A stretch of DNA of 64,000 nucleotides. Source: Streptomyces barkulensis (lineage in GTDB: Bacteria; Actinomycetota; Actinomycetes; Streptomycetales; Streptomycetaceae). A program made the position numbers and the translations under genes. The stretch lies in contig NZ_PGSG01000088.1 of the NCBI RefSeq assembly GCF_002843305.1, positions 108,712 to 172,711 of the forward strand, given 5' to 3'. Below are positions 56,736 to 64,000 of the stretch, piece after piece. The notes under the pieces were generated by a model, which made no database searches, was not told where the DNA came from, and saw nothing but the letters and a program-made list of their open reading frames with translations. Numbering within the stretch: the first letter of the stretch is position 1; each line of letters starts with the position of its first letter.

Positions 56736-57715
56736 TGCGACCACTCCGTCGGCTCCCGGTCCCAGCGGTGGGCGCGCAGTTCGCGCATCAGTTCCTCGGG
56801 CAGCTGGCGGCCGTCGCCGACCGCGATGTTGGCGGAGACGTGCGCGGGGCGGCGCATGCCGGGGATCACGGTGTGCACGTCGTCGTTGTGCAGGATGAAA
56901 CGCAGGGCCAGTTCGGGCAGCGTCATGCCGTCGGGGAGGATCTTCTTCAGCGCCTCCGCGCGGTCCACACTGGCGTGCAGGTTCTCGGGCACGAAGTAGG
57001 AGGCCCGCCAGTCGCCCTCGGGCCAGGTGGTGTCCTTCGTCAGCGTCCCGGTCAGGGTGCCCTCGTCGAACGGGACGCGGGCGATGACGCCGATCCCCAG
57101 CTCGCGGCAGAGCGGGAAGAGTTCGTCCTCGGGCGCCTGGTCGAAGATGTTGTAGATGACCTGGACGCTGTCGATCAGGCCGGTCCGCAGGACCTCCGTC
57201 GCGTTCCAGGGCTCCCAGCGGTTGACGCTGATGCCGATCCCGCCGACCATGCCAGAGGACCGCAGCGCCTGAACGGTGGTCAGCCAGCGCTCGTCCCGCG
57301 CCCAGTGGTCCTCCCACACGTGGAACTGCATCAGGTCCACCCGGGGGACGCCGAGGTTGCGCAGGCTCTTCTCGGTGTACTCCATGACGTGGTCGTACGG
57401 GAACACGTCGTCGACGTCGGAATCCCTGGTGGAGGGGAACCGCCGGTCCTTGGGAGGGATCTTGGTGAAGGCCCTCAGGCCCTTGTCCGGATTGGCCGCG
57501 AGGAGCTTCCCCAGCAGGACCTCGCTGTGCCCGCGGCCGTAGATCCACGCGGTGTCGAAGGCGTCGCAGCCGAGGTCCACGGCGAGCTGGAGGGCGGCGA
57601 GACTCGTCTCGTCGTCCGCCCCCTGCCAGCCGCCGGGACCGGCGCCGACCCCCCACATCCCGTAGCCGATCTCCCCGACCCGCCAGCCCAGCCGGCCGAA
57701 CGTGCGCTGAAGCAT
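56732..57715 (-). CDS. Aldo/keto reductase
   Basis: The ATG at 57715 (MLQRTFGRLGWRVGEIGYG) follows CAGGGGAAAC. The 327-residue TIM-barrel oxidoreductase has the AKR tetrad: Asp/Tyr in DAFDTAWIYGRGHSEVLLG, Lys in AFTKIPPKDR and His in MQFHVWEDHW; the cofactor region VIPGMRRPAHVSANI resembles the NADP-binding C-terminus. It would reduce an aldehyde or ketone with NADPH. In this locus the natural candidate substrate is the aldehyde released by the reductase domain of the megaenzyme. It is translationally coupled to the sulfotransferase and lies 71 bases after the argininosuccinate-synthase-like gene. Confidence 0.9.
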   Translation of the reverse strand: MLQRTFGRLGWRVGEIGYGMWGVGAGPGGWQGADDETSLAALQLAVDLGCDAFDTAWIYGRGHSEVLLGKLLAANPDKGLRAFTKIPPKDRRFPSTRDSDVDDVFPYDHVMEYTEKSLRNLGVPRVDLMQFHVWEDHWARDERWLTTVQALRSSGMVGGIGISVNRWEPWNATEVLRTGLIDSVQVIYNIFDQAPEDELFPLCRELGIGVIARVPFDEGTLTGTLTKDTTWPEGDWRASYFVPENLHASVDRAEALKKILPDGMTLPELALRFILHNDDVHTVIPGMRRPAHVSANIAVGDGRQLPEELMRELRAHRWDREPTEWSQ

Positions 57716-57786
57716 GTCTGTTTCCCCTGAGAGCGAGTGGACAGGTGTGAGCGAGTGCGCGGGAAGGCGCGGAAGCCGCCCGCGGG

Positions 57787-58983
57787 TCAGCCCGGGGCGG
57801 GCCCCGCGAGGGGCGCCGAGTCCCAGTTGTGGCCGCCTCCGCCGGTGAACCGGCGCTGCCGCAGGACGTCGGCGCCCGGGCCGATCTCCGGCAGCGCCCG
57901 CCCGATGACGCCGCCCTTGTAGAGGTCGAGCCGGACGGTGGCGCCGGCCGGGCCGGCGATCTCGGCCAGACCGGCCCGCGCCGCCCGGGCGGTACGGCCG
58001 TGCGCCGTCCCCTCGTAGACGCAGACCGCGAGCTGCCGGGCGAGGAACCGCGCGGTGTCCGCGGCGCCCCGGTCGGTGACCGTCTCGTGGGCGGCGCGCA
58101 CCGCGTGCGACAGCAGCTCCATGCCCGGCGCCTCGTACACACCGCGGCACTTGGTGCCGTTGATGCGGTGCTCCACCACGTCGGTCAGGCCCAGCCCGTT
58201 CCGCCCGCCGACGGTGTTGGCCAGTTCCAGCAGCTCCTCCGGCGGCAGGCGGCGGCCGTCCAGGGCCACCGGGCGGCCGTGCTCGACGGTGACGGAGACC
58301 GTCTCCACCCGGTCCGGCGCCTGCCGGGGCGACACGCCCATCAGCCGTTCCAGGCCCGCGGCCGTGGTGCCCAGGTCCTCCAGGCCGGCGTCCTCGTGGG
58401 AGGTGCCCGCGAGGTTGCCGTCGACGGAGTGCTCCGCGGTGTTGCCCGGCATGCACACCAGGCCCGCCGAGGCGACGTGGCGGGCCATCGCCTCCCGGTC
58501 GGGCAGGGCGGCCAGCATCTCCGGGTCGCGCCAGGGGGCGAAGACCGCGAGGTCCGGCGCGAAGTGCGCGCCATAGCGCTCGAAGCGGCGCTGGTCGTTG
58601 CCGCCGCCGACGCAGCCGTGCGCCAGTACGCCGGCGCCGGCCCGGCGCAGCCCGGGCACCACGTGCTCGACGATGACGGCCCGGGACAGGCCCGTGGTGT
58701 TCCAGTAGCCCCCGTCGTAGTGGGCCTGGAAGGCGACGACATCGAGCGCCGCGTCGGCCATGGCGCGCCGGGCGTCCACCTCGCGCACCGGTATGCCGGC
58801 CGCGCGCACCGCGCCGGTGAACTCACGGAAGTCCTTCTCCGGGCACTGGCCGATGTCGAGGACGAACGCCTCCACGTCGTATCCGCCGTCGTGCAGCCAG
58901 GAGGCCAGCGCGAGGGAGGAAAGCCCTCCGGAGAGGCAGACTCCGATCTTCCGCCGCTTCAGTTCGGACAGCGAGAGGTCCAC
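57787..58983 (-). CDS. Divergent argininosuccinate synthase-like ligase
   Basis: The GTG at 58983 has GGAGG five bases upstream. The 398-residue protein has the ArgG fold and length. The ATP pyrophosphatase loop is altered: IGVCLSGGLSSLALASWL where ArgG has SGGLDTS. Other landmarks are present but changed: VLAHGCVGGGNDQRRFERYG (ArgG: HGATGKGNDQVRFE) and AEHSVDGNLAGTSHEDAGLED (ArgG: SIDENLWGRSIEGG). These positions contact citrulline and aspartate, so a different substrate pair is likely. It should activate a ureido, amide or carboxyl oxygen with ATP and join an amine. No lyase (argH) gene is next to it. It is upstream of the reductase genes on the same strand. Confidence 0.85.
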   Translation of the reverse strand: MDLSLSELKRRKIGVCLSGGLSSLALASWLHDGGYDVEAFVLDIGQCPEKDFREFTGAVRAAGIPVREVDARRAMADAALDVVAFQAHYDGGYWNTTGLSRAVIVEHVVPGLRRAGAGVLAHGCVGGGNDQRRFERYGAHFAPDLAVFAPWRDPEMLAALPDREAMARHVASAGLVCMPGNTAEHSVDGNLAGTSHEDAGLEDLGTTAAGLERLMGVSPRQAPDRVETVSVTVEHGRPVALDGRRLPPEELLELANTVGGRNGLGLTDVVEHRINGTKCRGVYEAPGMELLSHAVRAAHETVTDRGAADTARFLARQLAVCVYEGTAHGRTARAARAGLAEIAGPAGATVRLDLYKGGVIGRALPEIGPGADVLRQRRFTGGGGHNWDSAPLAGPAPG

Positions 58984-59100
58984 TCATCCTCCAGGGGAGA
59001 TGCGCCTGCGCTCCGGTGTTCGCACCGGGCCGTGCGGTACGGGGACATGCTGTCCAACCCGCGTGGGCGGGGGAAGTGAGCACCGCGGGGCATGATGCTG

Positions 59101-59121
59101 CAATGCGTAAACCTGAAGGCG
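59101..59121. promoter_or_regulatory. Direct repeat upstream of the ligase gene
   Basis: AATGCGT (59101-59107) and AAGGCGT (59115-59121) are in direct repeat, 14 bases centre to centre, ~120 bases before the ligase start. The surrounding AT-richer block could be a promoter bound by the LuxR-type regulator. Confidence 0.35.
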
Positions 59122-59194
59122 TTGTACATGGGTGGAAACCGGGCCAACCCGGAACCGCCCGGCATCCCGCGCCGCGCCTTCGGCGGCACACCGC

Positions 59195-60217
59195 TCAGCC
59201 GAACCGGGCGCGCTCGTCGGGCCGCTGGGAGTCCAGGAGCCCGGACCGGGCGAGCAGATAGCCCAGTTGGGCCCGGCTGCCGGCCCTGAAGTGGTCGGCG
59301 GCCCACTTGATGTGGTTGGCCACGGTGCGGGGACTCACGCCCAGCCGGCTCCCGATCGCCTTGTCGGTGTGCCCCTCCACCATCAGGCGCAGTACGGCCC
59401 GCCGGGTCTGCGAGGTGAACGCGTGCGGCTGCCACCGGTCCGTGCCCCGGAAGACGGGCTCTGCCCGGTCCCACGCGCAGTCGAAGGCGTTCACCAGGTG
59501 GCGCACGATCGCGGGGTGATGCACGGACAGGGCCGCCGGCTGGTGCTCCTGAGCGGCGGGTATGAAGGCGACGGCGCCGTCGAAGACGGTGACCTGGCTG
59601 AACGCCTCGGCCAGTGTGCGCACCTCGGCGCCGGCCGCGGTGATCTTCTCCGCGTAGGCGAGCGTCGGGCCGTGGGAGCGCACGGTGTGCTGGTACAGCA
59701 CCCGCTGCCGCACCCCCCTGGAGCACAGGTCCAGCGTCTCCGGCAGGGTCCGGGTCAGCGTCTCCTCGCCCAGCCCGCCGCCCGGATGAGCGGTCATCAC
59801 ATCGCTCCCGCAGGACCGGGCGGCCCGGCGCAGGGCCCGGTCGACGGCCTCCTCGCCGAGCAGCAGGTCCGCGGTGCGGTCGACCTCCCGGCCGATCTGC
59901 CGGTACACCGCCTCCGCGCGGGCCAGCACCGACCGGACCGACCGCAGGGCCTGTTCCTGCTCCAGGATGGCCCGCTCGATCGGACGCGCGAGCCTGGCGG
60001 CGGCGATGTCCGGCGGCACGGGCACCAGCGTCCCGGGGCTCTCGGGCGACCGGCGCAGCAACCCCAGTTCGAGCAGACAGCCGGGTGCCTGTCCGGCGGG
60101 CACACAACCCCGGGTCAGCGCCTGCCGGTAGAAGGCGTCGCCCTCGTCACAGATGTCGGACCCCGGGCGGCCGGGCGCGGGCGCGGTGGCGGGCGTGCTG
60201 GTCGTGACGGTGCACAT
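59195..60217 (-). CDS. LuxR-type (HTH) transcriptional regulator
   Basis: The ATG at 60217 follows GGAAGAG. The 340-residue protein has an N-terminal winged-helix-like region (LLELGLLRRSPESPGTLVPVPPD, residues ~47-70), a central helical and ligand-domain part (DIAAARLARPIERAILEQEQALRSVRSV and later SHGPTLAYAEKITAAGAEVRTL), and a C-terminal GerE/LuxR HTH: SQTRRAVLRLMVEGHTDKAI, then GSRLGVSPRTVANHIKWAAD. This is the TrmB-like/LuxR C-terminal arrangement common in Streptomyces biosynthetic clusters. It lies within the same-strand locus and is the likely pathway-specific activator. It lacks a kinase-target receiver domain. Confidence 0.85.
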   Translation of the reverse strand: MCTVTTSTPATAPAPGRPGSDICDEGDAFYRQALTRGCVPAGQAPGCLLELGLLRRSPESPGTLVPVPPDIAAARLARPIERAILEQEQALRSVRSVLARAEAVYRQIGREVDRTADLLLGEEAVDRALRRAARSCGSDVMTAHPGGGLGEETLTRTLPETLDLCSRGVRQRVLYQHTVRSHGPTLAYAEKITAAGAEVRTLAEAFSQVTVFDGAVAFIPAAQEHQPAALSVHHPAIVRHLVNAFDCAWDRAEPVFRGTDRWQPHAFTSQTRRAVLRLMVEGHTDKAIGSRLGVSPRTVANHIKWAADHFRAGSRAQLGYLLARSGLLDSQRPDERARFG

Positions 60218-60327
60218 GGGGCGCTCTTCCAGGTCTGCGTCCCCGTACCGGGTCCGGCGCGTCCGCGGGGCTCCCGGTCGGTGGACGGCGGGGGACGGCG
60301 GGGGACGACGGGCGGGAGGACGGCCGC

Positions 60328-60954
60328 TCAGGCGATGGTGACCTTGGCGGCGAGGCCGAGGAAGACGACACCCGCGAGCCGGTTCAGCCAGGTGCCCGAG
60401 CCGGGCCGCCTCCGCAGCCGCTCCCCGATCCGGCCCGAGAGCAGCGCGACCACACAGTCGACCAGCAGCCCGATCACGGTGAACGTCGCGCCCAGCACCA
60501 GCAGCTGGAGGGCGGGGCTTCCCGCGGAGGGCGTGACGAACTGCGGCAGGAAGGCGAGGTAGAAGATGACGATCTTCGGGTTGAGCAGGTTGACGATCGT
60601 CGCCCTGCGGAAGACCGTCATCGGTGACGCGGCCGTGTGCTCGCCGTCGAAGGTGGTCCCGGAGGAGTCCCGCAGCGTGTGCCAGGCCAGGTAGAGCAGG
60701 TACACGGCCCCGGCGTAGCGGAGCACCTGGTAGGCGGTCTCCGAGGACTGGACGAGGGTGGCCAGCCCCAGCGAGACCGCGAGGGTGTGGCAGGCCATCC
60801 CGGCCGACATGCCGAGCGACGCCAGCAGGCCCGCCCTGGTGCCCTGGCTGATGCCGTGGGTGAGGATGTAGACCATGTCGGGGCCGGGGGTGACGCAGAT
60901 GACCAGCACCGCCATGACGAAGACCGCGTAGGACGCCAGTCCTAACCCGAACAT
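60328..60954 (-). CDS. LysE-family exporter
   Basis: The 208-residue membrane protein starts MFGLGLASYAVFVMAVLVIC and has five or six transmembrane helices. The family signature TPGPDMVYILTHGISQGTRAGL (residues ~22-43) and NLLNPKIVIFYLAFLPQF are intact. LysE/RhtB proteins export basic or neutral amino acids and amino-acid-like products. It is the first gene of the same-strand row that contains the amino-acid-activating megaenzyme, so it may export the final product or protect the producer. It is divergent from the Fic gene, the two promoters sharing about 230 bases. Confidence 0.9.
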   Translation of the reverse strand: MFGLGLASYAVFVMAVLVICVTPGPDMVYILTHGISQGTRAGLLASLGMSAGMACHTLAVSLGLATLVQSSETAYQVLRYAGAVYLLYLAWHTLRDSSGTTFDGEHTAASPMTVFRRATIVNLLNPKIVIFYLAFLPQFVTPSAGSPALQLLVLGATFTVIGLLVDCVVALLSGRIGERLRRRPGSGTWLNRLAGVVFLGLAAKVTIA

Positions 60955-61156
60955 GTTCCCCCTCTGATCCGGCCGACCGTTCGGAACCTAGACAGCCGGG
61001 ACGCCGCGCGCAACCGCTACCGGTCCGTCGGCGGGATTCCGCCCCCCGGCGGCGGAACGGGGGGACGAGGCCGCCCGGCCCCCGCGCCCGCGCAGGGGAG
61101 GGGGCCGGACACGCCCATGAGACGGCCGCTGGAAAGGCCGGCGGCACCCCTCCGCT

Positions 61157-61187
61157 TTGACGCGATGACAGTGTCATGGTGTCATAA
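61157..61187 (+). promoter_or_regulatory. Fic gene promoter with palindromic operator in the spacer
   Basis: TTGACG (61157-61162) and TCATAA (61182-61187) frame a 19-base spacer filled by the 13-bp palindrome ATGACA-G-TGTCAT (61165-61177). A further TGTCAT (61180-61185) overlaps the -10. Transcription would start at the GTG used as the start codon. Confidence 0.6.
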
Positions 61188-61191
61188 GGGT

Positions 61192-62331
61192 GTGCTCTAC
61201 GAAACTCCCGCCCCGGACGCCGACGACCTGCGCGTACTCGAGGAGATCGACCGGATGCGGCACCGGATGCGGCACGTGTTGCGGGCGAGTCCGCGCTGGT
61301 CGGGACAGCTCCGCCGGAACCTGACGGCGCGGGCGATCGCGGGTTCCAACACGATCGAGGGCTACGCCGCGACCGTCGACGATGTCGAGGCCCTGATGGC
61401 CGGGGAGGAGCCCCTGGAGACCGGGGAACGCACGCGTGCCGAACTGGAGGGCCACCGGCGTGCGATGGCCTACATCCAGGCCCTCGCAGACACGGGGACC
61501 GGGTTCCGCTACGACGCGGGGCTGCTGAACGGCCTGCACTTCATGATGCAGGGGCACCACCTGGACAAGCGGCCCGGCCGCTGGCGCGACGGCCCGGTGT
61601 ACGTCACCAGCCCAGACGACCCCCTCGTCCCCGCCTACACCGCTCCCGGGGCCGAGCAGGTGCCGGCCCTCACGGACGAGTTGGTCGACTGGCTCAACGA
61701 GGGCGACCTCGACGCGCCCGTACACGTCCGCGCGTCCATGGCCCATCTGAACCTGGTCAACATCCATCCCTGGAAGGACGGCAACGGCCGTATGTCCCGG
61801 GCGCTGTCCACCCTGGTGTTCGCGCGTGAGGGCGTCATGCCGCCGGAGTTCTCCTCCATCGAGGAGTGGCTCGGGCGCGGCCAGAACACCTACGCCTACT
61901 ACCAGGTCCTCCAGCAGGTCGGCGGCCCGTCGTGGAGCCCGGAACGCGACACCCGCCCGTGGATCCGCTTCTGCCTCCGGGCGCACCACCGCCAGGCCCA
62001 GCAGGCCCAGCGCCGCACCGGCCTGCTCTCGCGGGCGTGGGTCCGTCTCGCCGGGGAGGCCGAGACCGCGGGGCTGGACGAACGGGTGGTCCACGCTCTG
62101 CTGCCGGCCTTCTGGGGCTCGAAGGTGCGCCGGACCGTGTACCAGCAGGACGCCGGCATCAGCGATCAGCAGGCCATTCGCGACATCCGCGAACTCGTCC
62201 GCCTCGGCTGGCTCGTCCCGCACGGCAGGGCGCGTGCCCGCCACTACGCTCCCGGGCCTCGTATGGACACCGTCCAGGAGACCGTCCGCCAGTCCGTCGA
62301 GCCGTACACGGACCCCTATGACCGTTCCTGA
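61192..62331 (+). CDS. Fic-family AMPylase-type protein with C-terminal winged helix
   Basis: GTG 61192 is chosen because homologues start with (M/V)L(Y/F)E-P and because the promoter ends there; ATG 61165 lies inside the promoter. The 379-residue protein has an inhibitory helix SNTIEGY (residues ~52-58, class II Fic), the Fic core HPWKDGNGRMSRAL (~198-211) with the catalytic His and nucleotide-binding Asn-Gly-Arg, and a C-terminal winged helix (VVHALLPAFWGSKVRRTVY; DQQAIRDIRELVRLGWLVPHGRA). It would add AMP or another nucleotide part to protein targets. The inhibitory Glu suggests self-inhibition, and the winged helix suggests autoregulation. It is accessory in nature and unlinked to the neighbours. 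Confidence 0.92.
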   Translation: MLYETPAPDADDLRVLEEIDRMRHRMRHVLRASPRWSGQLRRNLTARAIAGSNTIEGYAATVDDVEALMAGEEPLETGERTRAELEGHRRAMAYIQALADTGTGFRYDAGLLNGLHFMMQGHHLDKRPGRWRDGPVYVTSPDDPLVPAYTAPGAEQVPALTDELVDWLNEGDLDAPVHVRASMAHLNLVNIHPWKDGNGRMSRALSTLVFAREGVMPPEFSSIEEWLGRGQNTYAYYQVLQQVGGPSWSPERDTRPWIRFCLRAHHRQAQQAQRRTGLLSRAWVRLAGEAETAGLDERVVHALLPAFWGSKVRRTVYQQDAGISDQQAIRDIRELVRLGWLVPHGRARARHYAPGPRMDTVQETVRQSVEPYTDPYDRS

Positions 62332-62430
62332 CGGGGACGCGCGCGGCCGGGAGGACGGCGGAACGGGTCCGTGTGGCGCCTGCGTACGGTTCCGTCCGGT
62401 GGCAGGCCCGTGCGCAGGCGCCCGCGCGCC

Positions 62431-63216
62431 CTACCGGACCGCGGCGGAGAAGGCCGGCAGGTAGCCCTTCTCGTGGCCCTCGGCCGTCGGGTGGATGTTG
62501 GAGGAACTGATCCACGGGTCGCTCGTGCAGATCTCGTGCCCGGCGAAGGCGGGACGGGCGTCCGCGAAGGAGAACCCGGCGGCGGCGGCGCGGCCGGAGA
62601 TCACCTGGTTGAGCACGTCCGAGCCGTCGTTGATCGCCTCGCGCTTGCCCGAGCCCATGCTCAGGCAGAAGCCGCCCTCCTTGTAGAGGTGCGGGTAGCC
62701 CACGACGACGACCTCGGCGTTCGGCGCGCGGTCGCGGATGGTGGCGTACAGGGCGTCCAGTTCGCCGGGCAGTTCGTTCCGGGCATAGTCGGCGGCCTCG
62801 TCCAGTCTCTGCTCACAGGTCGACTGCGAGGAGAACATGCAGGTCAGCATGATGGAGGCGAATCCGGAGTCGTTGCCGCCGATGCTGATGCTCACCAGCG
62901 TCGTGCTCTGGTCCAGATACCGCACCTGGTTGTCCAGCACGTCCGGGATCTTCGCCCCGCCGCAGGCGGCGAAGGTGAAGGACGCGGGCGCGGACGCCTG
63001 CGCCCACTGGGCCGGGTAGGCGTTGCCGCTGCGGGTGCACAGCAGGTCGGAGTAGTCTCCGGCGCCGGTGCCGGAGGAGTAGGAGTCGCCGAGGGCCACG
63101 TAGTTCTCGGCCGCGTTCCGCGTGGCGTCCTCGGCGGCTGACGCCGGGGCGGCCGGTACGGCGAACGCCGTCGCCAGGGCCAGCAGGGCGGTGGTGAGGG
63201 CACGGGGGACGCGCAT
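62431..63216 (-). CDS. Secreted SGNH/GDSL esterase
   Basis: The ATG at 63216 follows GGAGG. The 261-residue protein starts with a signal peptide (MRVPRALTTALLALATAFA, cleavage near ASAAED at ~28). The SGNH blocks are complete: ENYVALGDSYSSGTGAG (Ser), the Gly in the ACGGAK turn, VSISIGGNDSGF (Asn) and SSNIHPTAEGHEKGYLPAF (Asp/His). Three Cys pairs are spaced as in Streptomyces extracellular lipases/esterases of the SCO7513 type, whose disulphides stabilise the fold. It should hydrolyse lipids or esters outside the cell. It is monocistronic, transcribed toward the Fic gene. Confidence 0.93.
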   Translation of the reverse strand: MRVPRALTTALLALATAFAVPAAPASAAEDATRNAAENYVALGDSYSSGTGAGDYSDLLCTRSGNAYPAQWAQASAPASFTFAACGGAKIPDVLDNQVRYLDQSTTLVSISIGGNDSGFASIMLTCMFSSQSTCEQRLDEAADYARNELPGELDALYATIRDRAPNAEVVVVGYPHLYKEGGFCLSMGSGKREAINDGSDVLNQVISGRAAAAGFSFADARPAFAGHEICTSDPWISSSNIHPTAEGHEKGYLPAFSAAVR

Positions 63217-63329
63217 GGTTTCCTCCAGGGGCATGCACAGAAGGTGTGGGGCGTCACACCATTACCGACCCGAATCGCTCCTGAAATCGGTGAAATCGCC
63301 GGTCTCGACACCCGGTTGGGCGACGTGGC

Positions 63330-63383
63330 GAGGCTTCCTGTGATCGTGTGACGGTCGCAGGAAGCCTCTGAGGGCGCTCAGAG
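63330..63383 (-). terminator. Tandem hairpins after the small membrane protein gene
   Basis: An 11-bp stem (63330-63340 with 63358-63368), and overlapping its end a 7-bp stem with a four-base loop (63366-63372 with 63377-63383), lie 40 bases after the stop at 63421. They probably act as terminators for the minus strand. Confidence 0.65.
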
Positions 63384-63420
63384 TGGCCGCGCTGACGGAC
63401 GGCAGGCCGCCATGAGCGGC

Positions 63421-63900
63421 CTACCGTCCGTCCCGCCGCGCCGCCGAGAAGTAGGCGTTGGAGGCCGGGAGGAACATCATCACGATGGCCCCGGCGACCA
63501 GCAGGTCCGGCAGGACGTCGGTCAGCAGCAGGTCGCCGATACCGCCGTCCGCCGTCCACCGGAATCCGTCCGTGCTCAGGGTGTTGAGGAAGAACAGCCC
63601 GCTGAGAAGGCCTACGACGGTGAGCGTGATCCGGGCACGTCCGTCGCCCGCGCGCATCCTGAAGCAGAACAGCAGCCACAGGGCGCCGAGGACGGCCAGG
63701 AAACCGGCGGACGCGGCGAGTTGCCGGGCCGCGCCGTCCCGCCCCAGTTCGCCGCGGAGTTCCTCCAGTCCGGTGGGGGAGACGACGAACGCCCCCAGCA
63801 CCCAGACCGCGACCTGCACGGCGATCGCCGCGAGCGAGAGCGCGAACGCCGCCTCCACCGTCCTCGGACGCCCGGCCCGCCCCACTGCCACATCGGTCAT
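63421..63900 (-). CDS. Small four-helix membrane protein of unknown function
   Basis: The 159-residue protein starts MTDVAVGRAGRPRTVEAAF and has four predicted transmembrane helices: ALSLAAIAVQVAVWVLGAF, AASAGFLAVLGALWLLFCF, ITLTVVGLLSGLFFLNTL and LLLTDVLPDLLVAGAIVMMF. Between the first two is a charged loop (GLEELRGELGRDGAARQL). It resembles actinobacterial small integral membrane proteins without assigned role. It begins close to the window end, and its upstream region holds two unusual hairpins at 63922-63964. I do not recognise the family. Confidence 0.75.
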   Translation of the reverse strand: MTDVAVGRAGRPRTVEAAFALSLAAIAVQVAVWVLGAFVVSPTGLEELRGELGRDGAARQLAASAGFLAVLGALWLLFCFRMRAGDGRARITLTVVGLLSGLFFLNTLSTDGFRWTADGGIGDLLLTDVLPDLLVAGAIVMMFLPASNAYFSAARRDGR

Positions 63901-63921
63901 CGGGGCTCTCTTTCGTGGATA

Positions 63922-63964
63922 CCCCGTCCTTTGGGGCGGGGAGGAAACGAAGCTCCTGCGGAGC
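63922..63964. other. Adjacent short hairpins near the window end
   Basis: An 8-bp stem (63922-63929 with 63934-63941) with a four-base loop and a 5-bp GCTCC/GGAGC hairpin (63952-63964) follow each other. The first resembles the GGGCGGGGAGG-type hairpin found at IS200/IS605 right ends; no transposase gene is visible. Confidence 0.3.
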
Positions 63965-64000
63965 AGGGCAGGGGACGCCGGTTCGCCGTCAGGGCGGACC

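Noticed and set aside
53910..56999. Long plus-strand frame across the megaenzyme and sulfotransferase
   Set aside because: Shadow of the adenylation-thiolation-reductase gene.

Overview
The window is chromosomal DNA from a high-GC actinomycete, almost certainly Streptomyces or a close relative. Evidence: third-codon GC bias in nearly every gene, frequent GTG starts, several probable leaderless starts, a BldD-pathway-type diguanylate cyclase, a DasR-type operator before the N-acetylglucosamine genes, and a solitary GroEL under CIRCE control. From memory, the order cdgB / nagA-nagK / otsB / thrC / moaD-like / csp / groEL2 / murQ resembles the SCO4277-SCO4310 part of the S. coelicolor core. No tRNA, rRNA, CRISPR array or intact insertion sequence was seen.

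Layout. 0-9 kb: a truncated PAS protein, two tandem AMIN-like lipoproteins, a secreted beta-propeller, an AraC/GyrI regulator, a ricin-lectin PL11 rhamnogalacturonan lyase with two LacI-type operators, and a quinone oxidoreductase. 9-12 kb: a GntR regulator with accessory small genes, one apparently frameshifted, and a HigBA-like toxin-antitoxin pair bracketed by two copies of the same terminator, one belonging to a TerD gene. 12-16 kb: ArfB, then a type VII secretion operon (two substrate-like proteins plus a mycosin). 16-19.5 kb: flavin reductase, diguanylate cyclase and a CBM35-like membrane protein. 19.6-24 kb: aldolase, PfkB kinase, NagA and ROK kinase; with the SIS protein at 31-32 kb these cover every step of an N-acetylgalactosamine/N-acetylglucosamine route. 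24-30 kb: a second, accessory type VII locus, including a 780-residue WXG-like protein whose 3' part drops in GC together with the following membrane protein.

30-52 kb is conserved core: DUF5954 protein, SIS protein, trehalose synthesis (otsB, otsA), glucosylglycerate synthesis (gpgS), a SAM-I riboswitch on thrC plus a CysO-like carrier with an extra terminal Cys, cold-shock protein, CIRCE-groEL, AGCS symporter, murQ with its RpiR regulator, an RsbQ/RsbP-like hydrolase-phosphatase pair, a chloramphenicol-type MFS pump, DinB-like and HD proteins, and CutC.

52.7-61 kb is the most unusual part: six genes on one strand (LysE exporter, LuxR-type regulator, divergent argininosuccinate synthase, aldo-keto reductase, sulfotransferase, stand-alone adenylation-thiolation-reductase megaenzyme). 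Together they look like a compact pathway that activates an amino acid, reduces it to an aldehyde or alcohol, joins or sulfates it, and exports it. I know no described pathway with this set. The window ends with a Fic protein under an operator-bearing promoter, a GDSL esterase and a small membrane protein.
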